This document shows, one piece after another, positions 12,296 through 21,899 of a stretch of DNA of 64,000 bases. Origin of the DNA: Chrysoperla carnea (Eukaryota; Arthropoda; Insecta; Neuroptera; Chrysopidae). The notes beneath the pieces are model-generated. The model saw only the letters and a list, made by a program, of their open reading frames with translations. It had not been told where the DNA came from and ran no database searches. Position 1 is the first letter of the stretch. Each line of letters begins with the position of its first letter. The stretch covers positions 70,286,181 to 70,350,180 of the forward strand of contig NC_058340.1 of NCBI RefSeq assembly GCF_905475395.1, in the 5' to 3' direction. The position numbers were made by a program, and so were the translations under genes.

Positions 12296-12581
12296 ATATA
12301 GATAGTATTATATCAGTAAAATACCGATATATTCTCTATGACTTTTATCGACTGAAGATTTTTATAATTATAGTTGTTTTGTCGATAGAAAATCGATACT
12401 TATAATTTTTTTTGAAATTATCTTCGAATATCCAGAAAGTTACCATTATAAAAAGTAATCTAATAATAATCAGAAAGTGAAATTAACCGTAAATTAGAAC
12501 TTAAAATTAGGTAAAATGAATTGGGGTAAAACTTAACCTTAAGATAAAAATAAAATTTTAATTTGTTATAGGTAATTTACG

Positions 12582-13565
12582 ATGCCTCCTAATAAGCGAA
12601 AAATCAAAAGCGAAGAAGCAAGCCAAAGCTCTTCTAATAAAACAAAGGAAATTAAAAAAAATAAAGTTGTTGATAAATGGCAAGCTACAAAATCAACAAT
12701 GAAAGAATGTTTTCAATTTTTATTCAATAATGAAAAATTCGCTGATGTTCATTTCATTGTTGGAAAAGACGAAAAACAACAAATAATTCCTGCACACAAG
12801 TTTATATTAGTTACCAGGAGTGATGTCTTCGAAACGATGTTTTATGGTTCTTTAGCTGAACCTGGTGATAAAATACCAGTACCAGATATTGAACCGGCTG
12901 CACTTTTGGCATTCCTTAAATTTTTATACACTGATGAAGTAGAAATTGATACAAATATCGTTATGTTTACTTTATATGTAGCTAAAAAATATAATGTACC
13001 AGCATTACAGAATCACTGTGTGAAATTTTTAAAAACAAATTGGAATGTCGATAATGTTTTTTTATTGTTAACACAAGCTTATTTATTTGATGAATCAGAA
13101 TTGGCGAATTTCTGTTTACAAATGATTGATACAACACCAGTACCAGCATTCGCATCTGATTTCTTTATCGACATCGATTTGAAAACTTTAAGTGATGTGT
13201 TAAAGCGTAACACGTTGAAAATTCATGAAAGCTTATTATTTGACGCTGTTTTACGATGGTCTGAAGCAGAATGCAAGAGACAAGGATTACCTATAAAACC
13301 GAAAAATCAGCGTTCTGTTTTGGGCGAAGCATTCAAATTAATACGTTTCCCATTAATGACAATTGAGCAATTTGTTAATGGTCCAGTTAAAAGTGGTTTG
13401 TTGTCTGACAAAGAAGTTGTGCAGCTAGTTATATATTTAAAAGGTGATTCAAAACAACCAAAACCATCGATTCCATTTTCAAATCAAAATAGATATTCTG
13501 GCAATGGTGTATATTCTACTTATACTTATGGTTATGCAAGTATGTACAATGGTCAGAGATATTGA
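12582..13565 (+). CDS. BTB/POZ-BACK protein, BTBD1/2-like, lacking the PHR domain
   Basis: Probable Cullin-3 substrate adaptor judged by its domains. 327 aa in one uninterrupted exon. After a lysine/serine-rich N-terminus (1-32), WQATKSTMKECFQFLFNNEK leads into the BTB domain (about 45-150: FADVHFIVG, IPAHKFILVTRSDVFETMFY, FLKFLYTDEVEI), then a BACK domain (about 155-265: LLTQAYLFDE, DIDLKTLSDVLKRNTLKIHE, RWSEAECKRQ, LIRFPLMTIEQF). BTBD1, 2, 3 and 6 continue into a ~150-residue PHR domain. Here that is replaced by a short tail rich in Tyr, Ser and Asn. TTATAG just before the start may be a 5'-UTR splice acceptor. A polyadenylation signal AATAAA lies at 13590-13595. Lack of introns plus loss of the last domain suggest a retrocopy or derived paralogue; expression is unknown. 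Confidence 0.9.
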   Translation: MPPNKRKIKSEEASQSSSNKTKEIKKNKVVDKWQATKSTMKECFQFLFNNEKFADVHFIVGKDEKQQIIPAHKFILVTRSDVFETMFYGSLAEPGDKIPVPDIEPAALLAFLKFLYTDEVEIDTNIVMFTLYVAKKYNVPALQNHCVKFLKTNWNVDNVFLLLTQAYLFDESELANFCLQMIDTTPVPAFASDFFIDIDLKTLSDVLKRNTLKIHESLLFDAVLRWSEAECKRQGLPIKPKNQRSVLGEAFKLIRFPLMTIEQFVNGPVKSGLLSDKEVVQLVIYLKGDSKQPKPSIPFSNQNRYSGNGVYSTYTYGYASMYNGQRY

Positions 13566-13873
13566 AATATTTATATTATACTATAGAAAAATAAATACTC
13601 TATTATCATTCTGGAAACTTGCAGATTTTGTTCTCACTCAAACCACGGCATGACGCTTCAATCAATTGATTACCTTTTTTTTTTTTAAAAAATACTCAAT
13701 GCAAAATTTACAATAAAACTTTTTACATTTTTTTTAAGCTTTACTGTTTTTGAACATGTTTTGGTATCATATTATTTGTATTTGAAATTCGATCAAATAG
13801 CTTTTTTATCCAAATCATGTTGTTAAGGGAATATATTAATCCAGTAAATATGTATGAAAATATGGGGTTGCTG

Positions 13874-15301
13874 TGCAAAAGGTCGGGTAGTTTTGATTTT
13901 TGGATATGTTGTTAGTGTTGAGCCCATGACTTAAAATCCAAGTTTTCCACCTCGGGGTGCCAAGGCGCGCCGCGGGGCGCGCCACTTTTTAATGAAATAT
14001 CGAAAATTTGACCATTCCTAAGTGAAATCTCGCGAACGGTTTATTTTACAGAAAATATTATTTTAATAAATTAAAGGGTAATAAATTTGTGACAGTTTAA
14101 GCCCAACACCAGGTTTGTAGCGTAAATAATGGCTGAATTATAGATCTTCAAAATAAATTAACAAAGATAATTGGGATCAAGGATATAGGTTGGTAAACCT
14201 GCATTATTAATTGATCAGCTGAGTGTTAGTAGTTTAGTAAAAACAAATTAATTCTATTGTCATGTTATTGTCAGATTTGTTGTTTAAAATGATCTGAATG
14301 TTCGTGCATGGTTATTGCTTAAAAGTATCATTTTTAAGATACAGAAGTGGCTAGGTCAAGAGAAAAACCCTCTTGAATGGGGCTGGGTATCTACCAGATT
14401 TGGGCTCTCTCCCCTCAAAATGGACAGAGATGCAGCTCCTGAATCCCTTCTTAAAATGATATCTTGCAATTGTAAGAAAGCGTGCAAGAACTCATGTGGT
14501 TGCCGTAAAGCTGGTCTTATATGTTCTTCTCTATGCACCTGTTCTCTAGGAGAATCTTGCGAAAACGTTTCGGAAATAAATCCGTTTGAGGGGAGCTTTG
14601 AAGACGAAGACGACATGCTGGCGTCAATAAATAACTCTAAACATGAAGATATAGGAGAGTTAAATTTTCCACTGGATGAAGAGAACAAGGAGCATCAGGC
14701 AGAGCTTGAGCATTTCCATCCTGGCCCATCAAAAATGCGAAAACTTTAAATAGATACTGTTATCGTTATTTGTAACAAATGCTTCCAAAGTGTACTGTAT
14801 TGTTTTAACTAAATAGGACATTCATTCATAAAAAAATGTTAATATATAACTCCTACAAACACACTTTTCATTCTTTCTTTCATAATTTTATTAATACTTT
14901 CTTTTATAGCAAATAAACTAACATACACAATTAAATTATACGGCGTTTGATTTAAACAATTATATTGTGGAAATATTTTTAAAAAATCACGATTTTCACA
15001 AATCTTTGAAAAATTGGTTTATTTTGAAGGTTTGTATTTCAGCCATTATTTACGCTACAAACCTGGTGTTGGGCTTAAACTGTCACAAATTTATTACCCT
15101 TTAATTTATTAAAATAATATTTTCTGTAAAATAAACCGTTCGCGAGATTTCACTTAGGAATGGTCAAATTTTCGATATTTCATTAAAAAGTGGCGCGCCC
15201 CGCGGCGCGCCTTGGCACCCCGAGGTGGAAAACTTGGATTTTAAGTCATGGGCCTAACACTAACAACATAGGAAAAAATCAAAACTACCCGACCTTTTGC
15301 A
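13874..15301 (+). mobile_element. Long-TIR transposon-like element with a cysteine-rich (CXC) gene end
   Basis: 1428 bp bounded by inverted repeats of about 260 bp (13874-14137 and 15041-15301) that are almost identical. They include a GC-rich palindromic patch (GGCGCGCC-CGCGG type near 13965) unlike the AT-rich surroundings. Between them is one open frame at 14315-14749. The arms' sequence differs from those of the 9624-10716 element. The near-identity of the arms suggests a young insertion. Family not recognised; probably an internally deleted derivative. Confidence 0.78.
14315..14749 (+). CDS. CXC-domain C-terminal fragment of a transposon protein
   Basis: 144 aa open frame inside the long-TIR element. 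Residues about 19-45 read PLEWGWVSTRFGL, then AAPESLLKMISC. Residues about 50-82 form a cysteine cluster, CNCKKACKNSCGCRKAGLIC, continuing SSLCTCSLGESCEN, with the spacing of a tesmin/TSO1-like CXC fold. An acidic tail follows. I recall this WGW-APE-CXC ending from large uncharacterised insect transposon-type proteins, of which this would be only the C-terminus. The GC and codon use are higher than in neighbouring genes. Whether it is expressed is unknown. Confidence 0.6.
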   Translation: MLKSIIFKIQKWLGQEKNPLEWGWVSTRFGLSPLKMDRDAAPESLLKMISCNCKKACKNSCGCRKAGLICSSLCTCSLGESCENVSEINPFEGSFEDEDDMLASINNSKHEDIGELNFPLDEENKEHQAELEHFHPGPSKMRKL

Positions 15302-15329
15302 TACCACAATGTATTATTTTACTGAACTA

Positions 15330-16380
15330 TATCACGAATCTAGTAATTATAGTAGGGATGTAGTATAATGTCCTACCTTAGACGACGGGGGTGTATCACT
15401 CAGGGGGGAAGCAATGTGCCTACTTTTGATTGGCTGCGGCTCTCATTTGCGGGAAATTCAAATAGAACGATAATATTTCGTGTGTTTTAGATTTTAATAT
15501 TTCTATATCCACGGTTTTAGATTGCCTCAAGCAATATGCCTGCTTTTGATTTGCTGTGGATTGGTCCGAGCAAAAAATCTTTCTATTTAAAGTAAAATCT
15601 TTTACCCTAAAGAAAAAAATGTATTTTTTTAAATACATAATTTAGAAATTAATTACAAATATAATATTTTGGTATACCAATATTTTTAACTAATTACCCT
15701 TGGATGAAGGAATATACCTTTAATATTCCTATGACCGACTAATTACCTAAAGAATATATCGTAAATAATTCGTAAAATAATAAAAATAACACTTCATTTA
15801 TTTAAATTAAGATTAGGTTCACGGGTACATAATTCAATACATAAATAAGTAATAATTTCCCCAAATAAATTTTTACATTAATTTCTTATTTTAAAAATTC
15901 TATAATACATGTATTAATACGTTTAGTATTGAAAATTAATCGATGTATTTTCGTATTCTTAAGCCTTCTTTTGAATTTCATTAGTTAACTTATAAAAGAT
16001 GTAACACTAGGATTGAAGATTCAATATTCACTAAATTGAATAGAATATTGTTGCATTTAGGTGACTTACATCGTTGAAAAATTGTTTTAAACAAGCATAA
16101 ATACTTTTCGTATTTATTTTTCTTTACAAATTTTACTTTTCTTTTGAATATAAGATTATTTATTTATGTTGTCCACACACGTCAACCATATGTCAAACAT
16201 GTTTCCATGCTTACAAACGGATCAAAAACACTTAAAGAAGGCTTTGAGCATACTTTCAGCATGCACCTAGTTAACAGCCAATAGAAAGTAGGCACAATGA
16301 TACCATGCCTCTTCCCCTTGAGTGAGACTCATCCCACTCGGTTTTACTCCATCCCTTTTTAAATATTCCTATATCCATGG
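15330..16380 (-). mobile_element. Family A transposon, copy 2 (inverted)
   Basis: Reverse complement of the element at 138-1229, running from the ATCCGTGG-type end near 15335 to CCTATATCCATGG at 16380. It holds the shared inner blocks (CACTCAGGGGG, GGCTGCGGCTCTCATTTGCG). A few small indels distinguish the copies. With copy 1 it forms an inverted pair about 14 kb apart that encloses AIF, metaxin and the BTB gene. Confidence 0.78.
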
Positions 16381-17380
16381 GATATATCATTAACTTCTTT
16401 CCAAATTAAAAGAGTTAATTCAATTTCAAATTGGTTGTTTTGGTTGAGAAATAAATTTAGAAATTTCCAAGTTCCTTATAACTTTATTTACGTTTGATTG
16501 GTTACAAATTGTTCCCGTAAATTTATATACAACGAATTAAATCAATAAAATATCAAAGTTTCAAAAAAAAAATATCCATGTTTTTTCATAAATGCATCAT
16601 GAATATCAAAACAAAATTGAACACAACTTCAATTATTACTCCAGAATATTTCCTAAAGGATTTTAAATAAAGAGAAAAAATTATAAAGTATTTCAGTGGA
16701 ACTGATTCCATCAAACATCTTCAAAATAAGTTGTTAAAAAGATCGAAAAGGTATCGCGACCCTAATCAATAAAAATCTTGTGTTTTATTGATATTTCCTA
16801 GCATTTTTCATTTCTACTTGATAACTTATTTTGAAGATCTACGAGAAAGAGTGCCCAAGTAAAGATCTATGCTTAAAAGAGCTTTGGATATTCGAGGGTT
16901 TTTACAGTTCTCACCAACAGAATTCTGAGGGAGAGACGGACATCTTTAGTTACCCGCCTGCCTGTTTGTCAACAAATCTCTTATCACGAGTGCTGACGGG
17001 TTAGTAATTGTTGAAATATGAAAAGTATGGTTTAAAAATACCATATTTATACAAAACCATGTTTTTTTTTTTACAACAATCATTCTAAATTTTATGTCTA
17101 CTTAGAATTCCAGAAAGAATTCGCAATAATATTTTCCACATCGAACAACTACATTCTACAAAAAAAAAGTTTTTATAAAATATTAAAGAGATCAGTTCTG
17201 GTTTCGAGGATTAAACGGGTGATTCCATGAAAAAATAAACCATGATGAGAAAAAAAATTATTGTTTTTGATGGTAAAAATATTCTAGTAAGGTGTGAAAA
17301 TTGTTGTACTTTAAGCTCTCAGTATCTTAAGTACTAAAATAATATTTTTTCACTCAAAAATAACATTTTAGTACATTTTT
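16381..17380. other. Intergenic stretch, nothing recognised
   Basis: AT-rich sequence with no sustained coding, RNA or clear repeat structure that I can support. Confidence 0.4.
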
Positions 17381-17690
17381 AACCGACTTCAAACAAAACA
17401 GGAGAGGCTTATCAATTCGACTGTATTTTTTTTTTTTATATTTGTTACCTCAGAACTTTTGGCTGGGTGTACCGATTTTGATAATTCTTTATCTATTTGA
17501 AAGCTGGTGCTTCCCGTGTGGTCTCATTCCATTTTGGTCCAGTTCTGACAACGGTATCCATGAGAAAATCATAAAAGTCTTAAATTTGCATTAAGTATGC
17601 ACGACAAGAGGATGAATTACTCAATATCACGCCAACCGATTTCGATGATTCTTTTTTTAGTGACAAATTAGTTAGTGTACTTCAGATTCA
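17381..17690 (+). repeat. Dispersed insect repeat beginning AACCGACTTCAAA
   Basis: Starts AACCGACTTCAAA and continues through TATCAATTCGACTGTATTTT, GTTACCTCAGAACTTTTGGC and GATTTTGATAATTC to GCTTCCCGTGTGGTC. This block is familiar from many insect genomes as a mobile-element end. Superfamily not assigned. Confidence 0.5.
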
Positions 17691-17699
17691 CTAAAAATC

Positions 17700-18015
17700 A
17701 CAAAATAAAAAAAACTGAACAAAAAGAAAACCGACTTCAAAAGAAAAATTTTTCCAAAACAAATTAAAATGCACTAAAAAGTAAAAAAAATATCGATAAT
17801 ATAATGTAGTTAAAATTATTGTTATTTTTGGAGTCGGTGTCAGCCAAGCTAATGTTGCAAACTGTTCTGTAAGAGTTGTTTCTTTGGCTGACACCGACTC
17901 CAAAAATAACAATAATTTTAACTACATTATATTATCGATATTTTTTTACTTTTTAGTGCATTTTAATTTGTTTTGAAAAAAATTTTCTTTTGAAGTCGGT
18001 TTTCTTTTTGTTAAA
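17700..18015. mobile_element. Foldback MITE, ~130-bp arms
   Basis: An almost perfect inverted repeat: AACCGACTTCAAAAGAAAA on the left and TTTTCTTTTGAAGTCGGTTT on the right, arms meeting around a ~50-nt loop near 17850. The arms include GGAGTCGGTGTCAGCC and a TATCGATAATATAATG block. No coding capacity. The outer motif is shared with the repeat just upstream. Confidence 0.82.
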
Positions 18016-18609
18016 AGTTTTTTTTTTATTACATATTTCTAAAATGATTTTGAACTTCCCATCTTGTGTCCTGGAACATTAATTTCTAAGATTTCTTTTA
18101 AAATACAACTAATTTGCAATCTAGAGTGACGGTAGTGTCAGTCACGATTTATTTTTGTAATAAATTTGATTCTAGAATACAACGGTTCTTTATTTTACCA
18201 TTTTTTCAATAATTTGTTTAATAAAAATTGGCCCCAGATACAATTTAAAATTATAAATGCATAGAGGAAGATATTCGAAGTTTATAAACACTCTCGAACG
18301 TAGTGTCAGTCACATTTTGTTAAGCATATTTTACTACAAAGAGATAAATGTAGAATCAACCATAAAACTAAACTAAAACTAAAACCGCTAACATAATATG
18401 ATGCAAAATAAAACATATTTTGGGTTTAAATGTAGTGTCAGTCACGTATGGAATCACCCAAACATTAAAATTCAATTCCAATCGATTCTTTCTCAGGATT
18501 TAAGATTGCTAAACTTAATTTTGTTATCGAAACACAAAGCCAACTTCAAAAGTTACGAAATTCCATCAGAGAACAAGTGGTTTTAAGAGAAAAGTAACCA
18601 CATTCCAAT

Positions 18610-19449
18610 TTAATCACTGTCTGCATCATCGTTTTCATTCGAAATGATTGGAGGAACACAAGTTTTATCCACAAGCATACCATGTTCAATTAAGAAACTT
18701 TCCACTTCCTCCGGATAAAATTCATCGCCTAGATCATCAGTTAATCGAATAAAATTACCAACCATTACACCACCTTTATAAATTAACAAGGCAGGAACAC
18801 CAGACACCTTAAATAGACGACTCATTCCAGCTAGAGATCCAATAATTTTACAGAATTTCACATGAACGTATTCTTTAGTTAATTGGGTCAAACAAGTATT
18901 CATTGTTCGACATGCGGGCACATAATCTTCATAAATATGTATGATAACATTAACCGATTTATGTTCGTTATCAATCGCTTCCAAAAATTCATCACCCGAT
19001 TTTAAATTAATTAAATTTCCAAATTTCGGCAAACTTTTTTCATTTTGCATTATCATTTCTTGCATCCGTTGTTTTTGATATGCGTACAGGAACTCATCGT
19101 TTAATATATCATCTAAATCGGCATCTTTTTCCTTATCACGTTCTTCGTCTAAGGCAGATCGACATGTAAGTGATAGTTTTTTAATCAGCTCTATACGTTC
19201 TTTCTCTTGTTCGATACGACTCTCTGTTTCGAGTTGCTTAAAACGTTGCCAATCTTTAATCACACCTTTTGGTCCTGTGTTTGCAGCTGAACCTTCCCAT
19301 TTATGGAGATCAGGTGGTGGAGGTGCTGGATCTTTATTTGTTCCTTGTTTGCTATTTTCTGAATCGGATTCATCTTCGTCCTCACTTTCACTGCTACTAC
19401 AATAATTATGTACTTTTTCGCCCAATAATTTATCATCTAACGTAGCCAT
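18610..19449 (-). CDS. PDCL: Phosducin-like protein (PhLP1-type)
   Basis: Cytosolic co-chaperone of CCT that assembles G-protein beta-gamma dimers. 279 aa in a single exon. I start at MATLDDKLLGEKVHNY, which matches the family's conserved N-terminus; an in-frame ATG 12 nt upstream (19461) would add MYLK. Residues about 18-35 are an acidic serine cluster (CK2-type sites). About 60-80 is the G-beta-gamma binding helix with the signature TGPKGVIKDWQRFKQLE. The C-terminal half is a thioredoxin-like fold (FGNLINLKSGDEFLEAID, VIIHIYEDYVPACRTMN, VKFCKI, VPALLIYKGGVMVGNFIRL) ending in an acidic DADSD tail. It looks intact. Confidence 0.95.
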   Translation of the reverse strand: MATLDDKLLGEKVHNYCSSSESEDEDESDSENSKQGTNKDPAPPPPDLHKWEGSAANTGPKGVIKDWQRFKQLETESRIEQEKERIELIKKLSLTCRSALDEERDKEKDADLDDILNDEFLYAYQKQRMQEMIMQNEKSLPKFGNLINLKSGDEFLEAIDNEHKSVNVIIHIYEDYVPACRTMNTCLTQLTKEYVHVKFCKIIGSLAGMSRLFKVSGVPALLIYKGGVMVGNFIRLTDDLGDEFYPEEVESFLIEHGMLVDKTCVPPIISNENDDADSD

Positions 19450-19859
19450 TTTTAAGTACAATTAGAGCACAATATAAAAATACTTTCACTCAAATTAAAT
19501 AATTTTAATTAGATTCGAGTAATCAAAATAAATAATCAATTTTTTTTGATGCTTCAAGTTTATTTTAGTTTTAATTCACTGGACTAAAAACTATAAAGAT
19601 TTTTATAGACTAACCTCGATTGTAGATGGGCAGAAACCATAGAGGGTTGACAGTACATACAGAGTGTAACAAAACAAATGAGCGACAATTCGCGATCGCA
19701 AGATACGGTGGCGCCGCGCAGCGAGGATTAGTGAAACTATTATAGAGGATTTTGAGTTTTGACAGCTACACAAGTGCTGAATGTTTTTGTTGTTGAGATG
19801 GAAATTATCAAAAATGAAAAACGTTGTGGTGTTCCCCAGTGTGGGAAAACAAGATCTAC

Positions 19860-20179
19860 AGGCGTCAGTTGCCGCACAATGTCGCAAAAACATGCTTGCA
19901 CTTGCTTCCCGCGCCCGCTTTGCAAGAACAATAGCATTCGATTTTTTTGTTGTCATTGGCTACAAACACTTTGATTTAGATCTCATGAGGTTTCTCGGTG
20001 ATGTTCGACGTTTGCAAACATGAAGATTTGATTAATAAACAATTATTTTGCTTCGATTGGATACCACAGAAAAACAAGTTTTTGGAACGAGAAAGCGCCT
20101 CTCCTTCCATCAACGGCCTTACTGATCCACCAAGTAGATAAAATATATCACCAATATTAATATCCAGGGCTTTCTCCAT
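19860..20179 (-). pseudogene. Decayed SWIM zinc-finger protein fragment, transposon-type
   Basis: The minus strand reads MEKALDINIGDIFYLLGG, later NLFFCGIQSK, SSCLQTSNITEKPHEI, then CYCSCKAGAGSKCKHVFATL, a SWIM-type CxC...CxH finger. This combination is familiar from repeated, uncharacterised insect proteins of transposon type. The reading is broken, so it is a remnant and not a gene. Sequence on either side (19600-19860) has no supported gene. Confidence 0.55.
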
Positions 20180-20344
20180 GTTAAAAAAACAAATAAACAA
20201 AAAAAAATGAAAAAATTTATTTTGACAACTTGAACGAAAATCCTCTATATCGGCCATATTGCATTCACACCAGAGCCATCTCTAGGTAATTTCGTTCGCC
20301 AATATTTATATCGAAAGTCGACATCTCGAGATATGCATAATAAT

Positions 20345-20490
20345 AATAAAATGTAAGACGGGTACCACAGATGGATCCCTGGCACCTAGTCCAAGAGGTC
20401 CTCCGTACCCTCCTTGAAAACAACCTGTCACTCGAACGCGGCCTTCTCGGCCGGGATATCTCCCAGGATTGACGAATACAAGGTTTCGGA
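20345..20490 (-). mobile_element. LINE 3' fragment (same family as 6175-6600)
   Basis: In reverse complement it matches the distal part of the LINE fragment in AIF intron 6: a TCAATCCTGGGA block, then CTTGGACTAGGTGCCAGGGAT in place of CTTGGTCTAGGTACTAGGGAT. Short and non-coding. Confidence 0.6.
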
Positions 20491-20550
20491 CCCGAACATT
20501 AGATATACATGCTTAAAGCAATTCCCTAACCTCGTTTTTTATAAAACGTA

Positions 20551-20981
20551 TCATGGAGGTTATAAAGAAGGAGAACGATCGCTGCGCGCTAAAGCATTAA
20601 AGCGTCTGTTCCTGAAAATTTGTAGAATTTATAGTTCATTTTTCAGCCACCAGCCGCGTTTATGAGTGCAAGTAGATGAAGTTAGTACCATTCAAATTTA
20701 TAAAGTAGTATAGATAAATTTATAAAGTAGAATAGATAATTTATAATTTATTCATTAGTAAATAATAATAATAATAATAATAATTTCATTATTTGCTTTT
20801 TTTTCCTTCGAATGATATTATATACACGTATATTAAACGTTGATAGATCATTTGAAATTAGCGCACAACAGCCCGCTTTTAATGAGACAACTTAGCGATC
20901 CCAGCGCCTCATTTATTTTGTCCATATTTTGGGGACAATATTTTCTATAGCGATCGTTCTCCTTCTTTATAACCTCCATGA
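20551..20981. repeat. Short element with a perfect 33-bp inverted repeat
   Basis: TCATGGAGGTTATAAAGAAG and the following 13 bases (20551-20583) recur as an exact reverse complement at 20949-20981. The interior is AT-rich with an (AAT)n microsatellite at about 20762-20785. Either a MITE of ~430 bp or two oppositely oriented ends. No target duplication is evident. Confidence 0.6.
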
Positions 20982-21899
20982 AACGCATGGTAATGACAAA
21001 TAAATAAACAACCACATCTTAATGGCTGGTGAAAGTACAGTCAAAATTAATCTTAATTCTCTTTCCAGATGGCAGCAGAGCCTAAACTGGCCACGTAATC
21101 TAATTTAACGCTCAGCGTCTAGCGTAAGCATGAAAATACACCTTTATATCTATATAGGAAGTCGGGAGAGACTACAAGATTTCTGGACTATCCCGATCAA
21201 ATCTGCTAGCTTAGAATGGTAAAGGTCATCGGTTCGATACCCACCAAAATGTATACATATATTTTACAGGAAGGATTGGTGATGATTAAAGTGAATGAAT
21301 GAATTGACCTAATAATAAAAATTTGCATATTTTTTTAGGAACTGTACATTTTGATACGAACTAATATATTTTTGCATTCTCTTATCAGAATCTAAAAAAT
21401 AAACAAAATCTTATCAGAGTCAACTATGATCGTTACAATGAATGGAATTTTATGATTATATTCTAATTCTTTTTTTTTGCAGATTTTCTAATCTTTATTA
21501 AATTTGTAATAGATTTTGATAATAAAATGAAGAATGAAATGACTCATGACGTTTTGATAATCCTAGTGTAATTTGTTGGTTATTTTTATTTACGTCAATT
21601 GTTCACACTGTAACTAGCTTCAGAGTAATGGCTATGTTTTTCATTTTCATTTAATTATTTAGGTGCAGTTTTTTTATATTTATTAAAAATATTTTTGTGA
21701 TTGGGGCATTGGGAACCCATTATTTGTGGGGACAATTAAAAAATAAGTTTTCATGAATGTGGTTAAAATTATGTGAAAGTGGTTTTTTGTAAATGTAAAT
21801 ATTTACAACAAAATTTCTAAGATTGTTTCAAACATAAAGTCTGCCATTTCCCCATAAACTTTTTTTTCTTTTTTTTTTTTTGTCAAAAACTGTCAAAAA

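Noticed and set aside
19759-19974. THAP-like start CGVPQCGKTRSTGVSC on the plus strand
   Set aside because: The spacing breaks down after 20 residues, and the minus strand reads a better SWIM-finger signature over the same bases.
21180-21260. SINE or tRNA with the B-box-like motif GGTTCGATACC
   Set aside because: A B-box-like motif is visible but no convincing A-box, cloverleaf or second copy was found, so no element is called.
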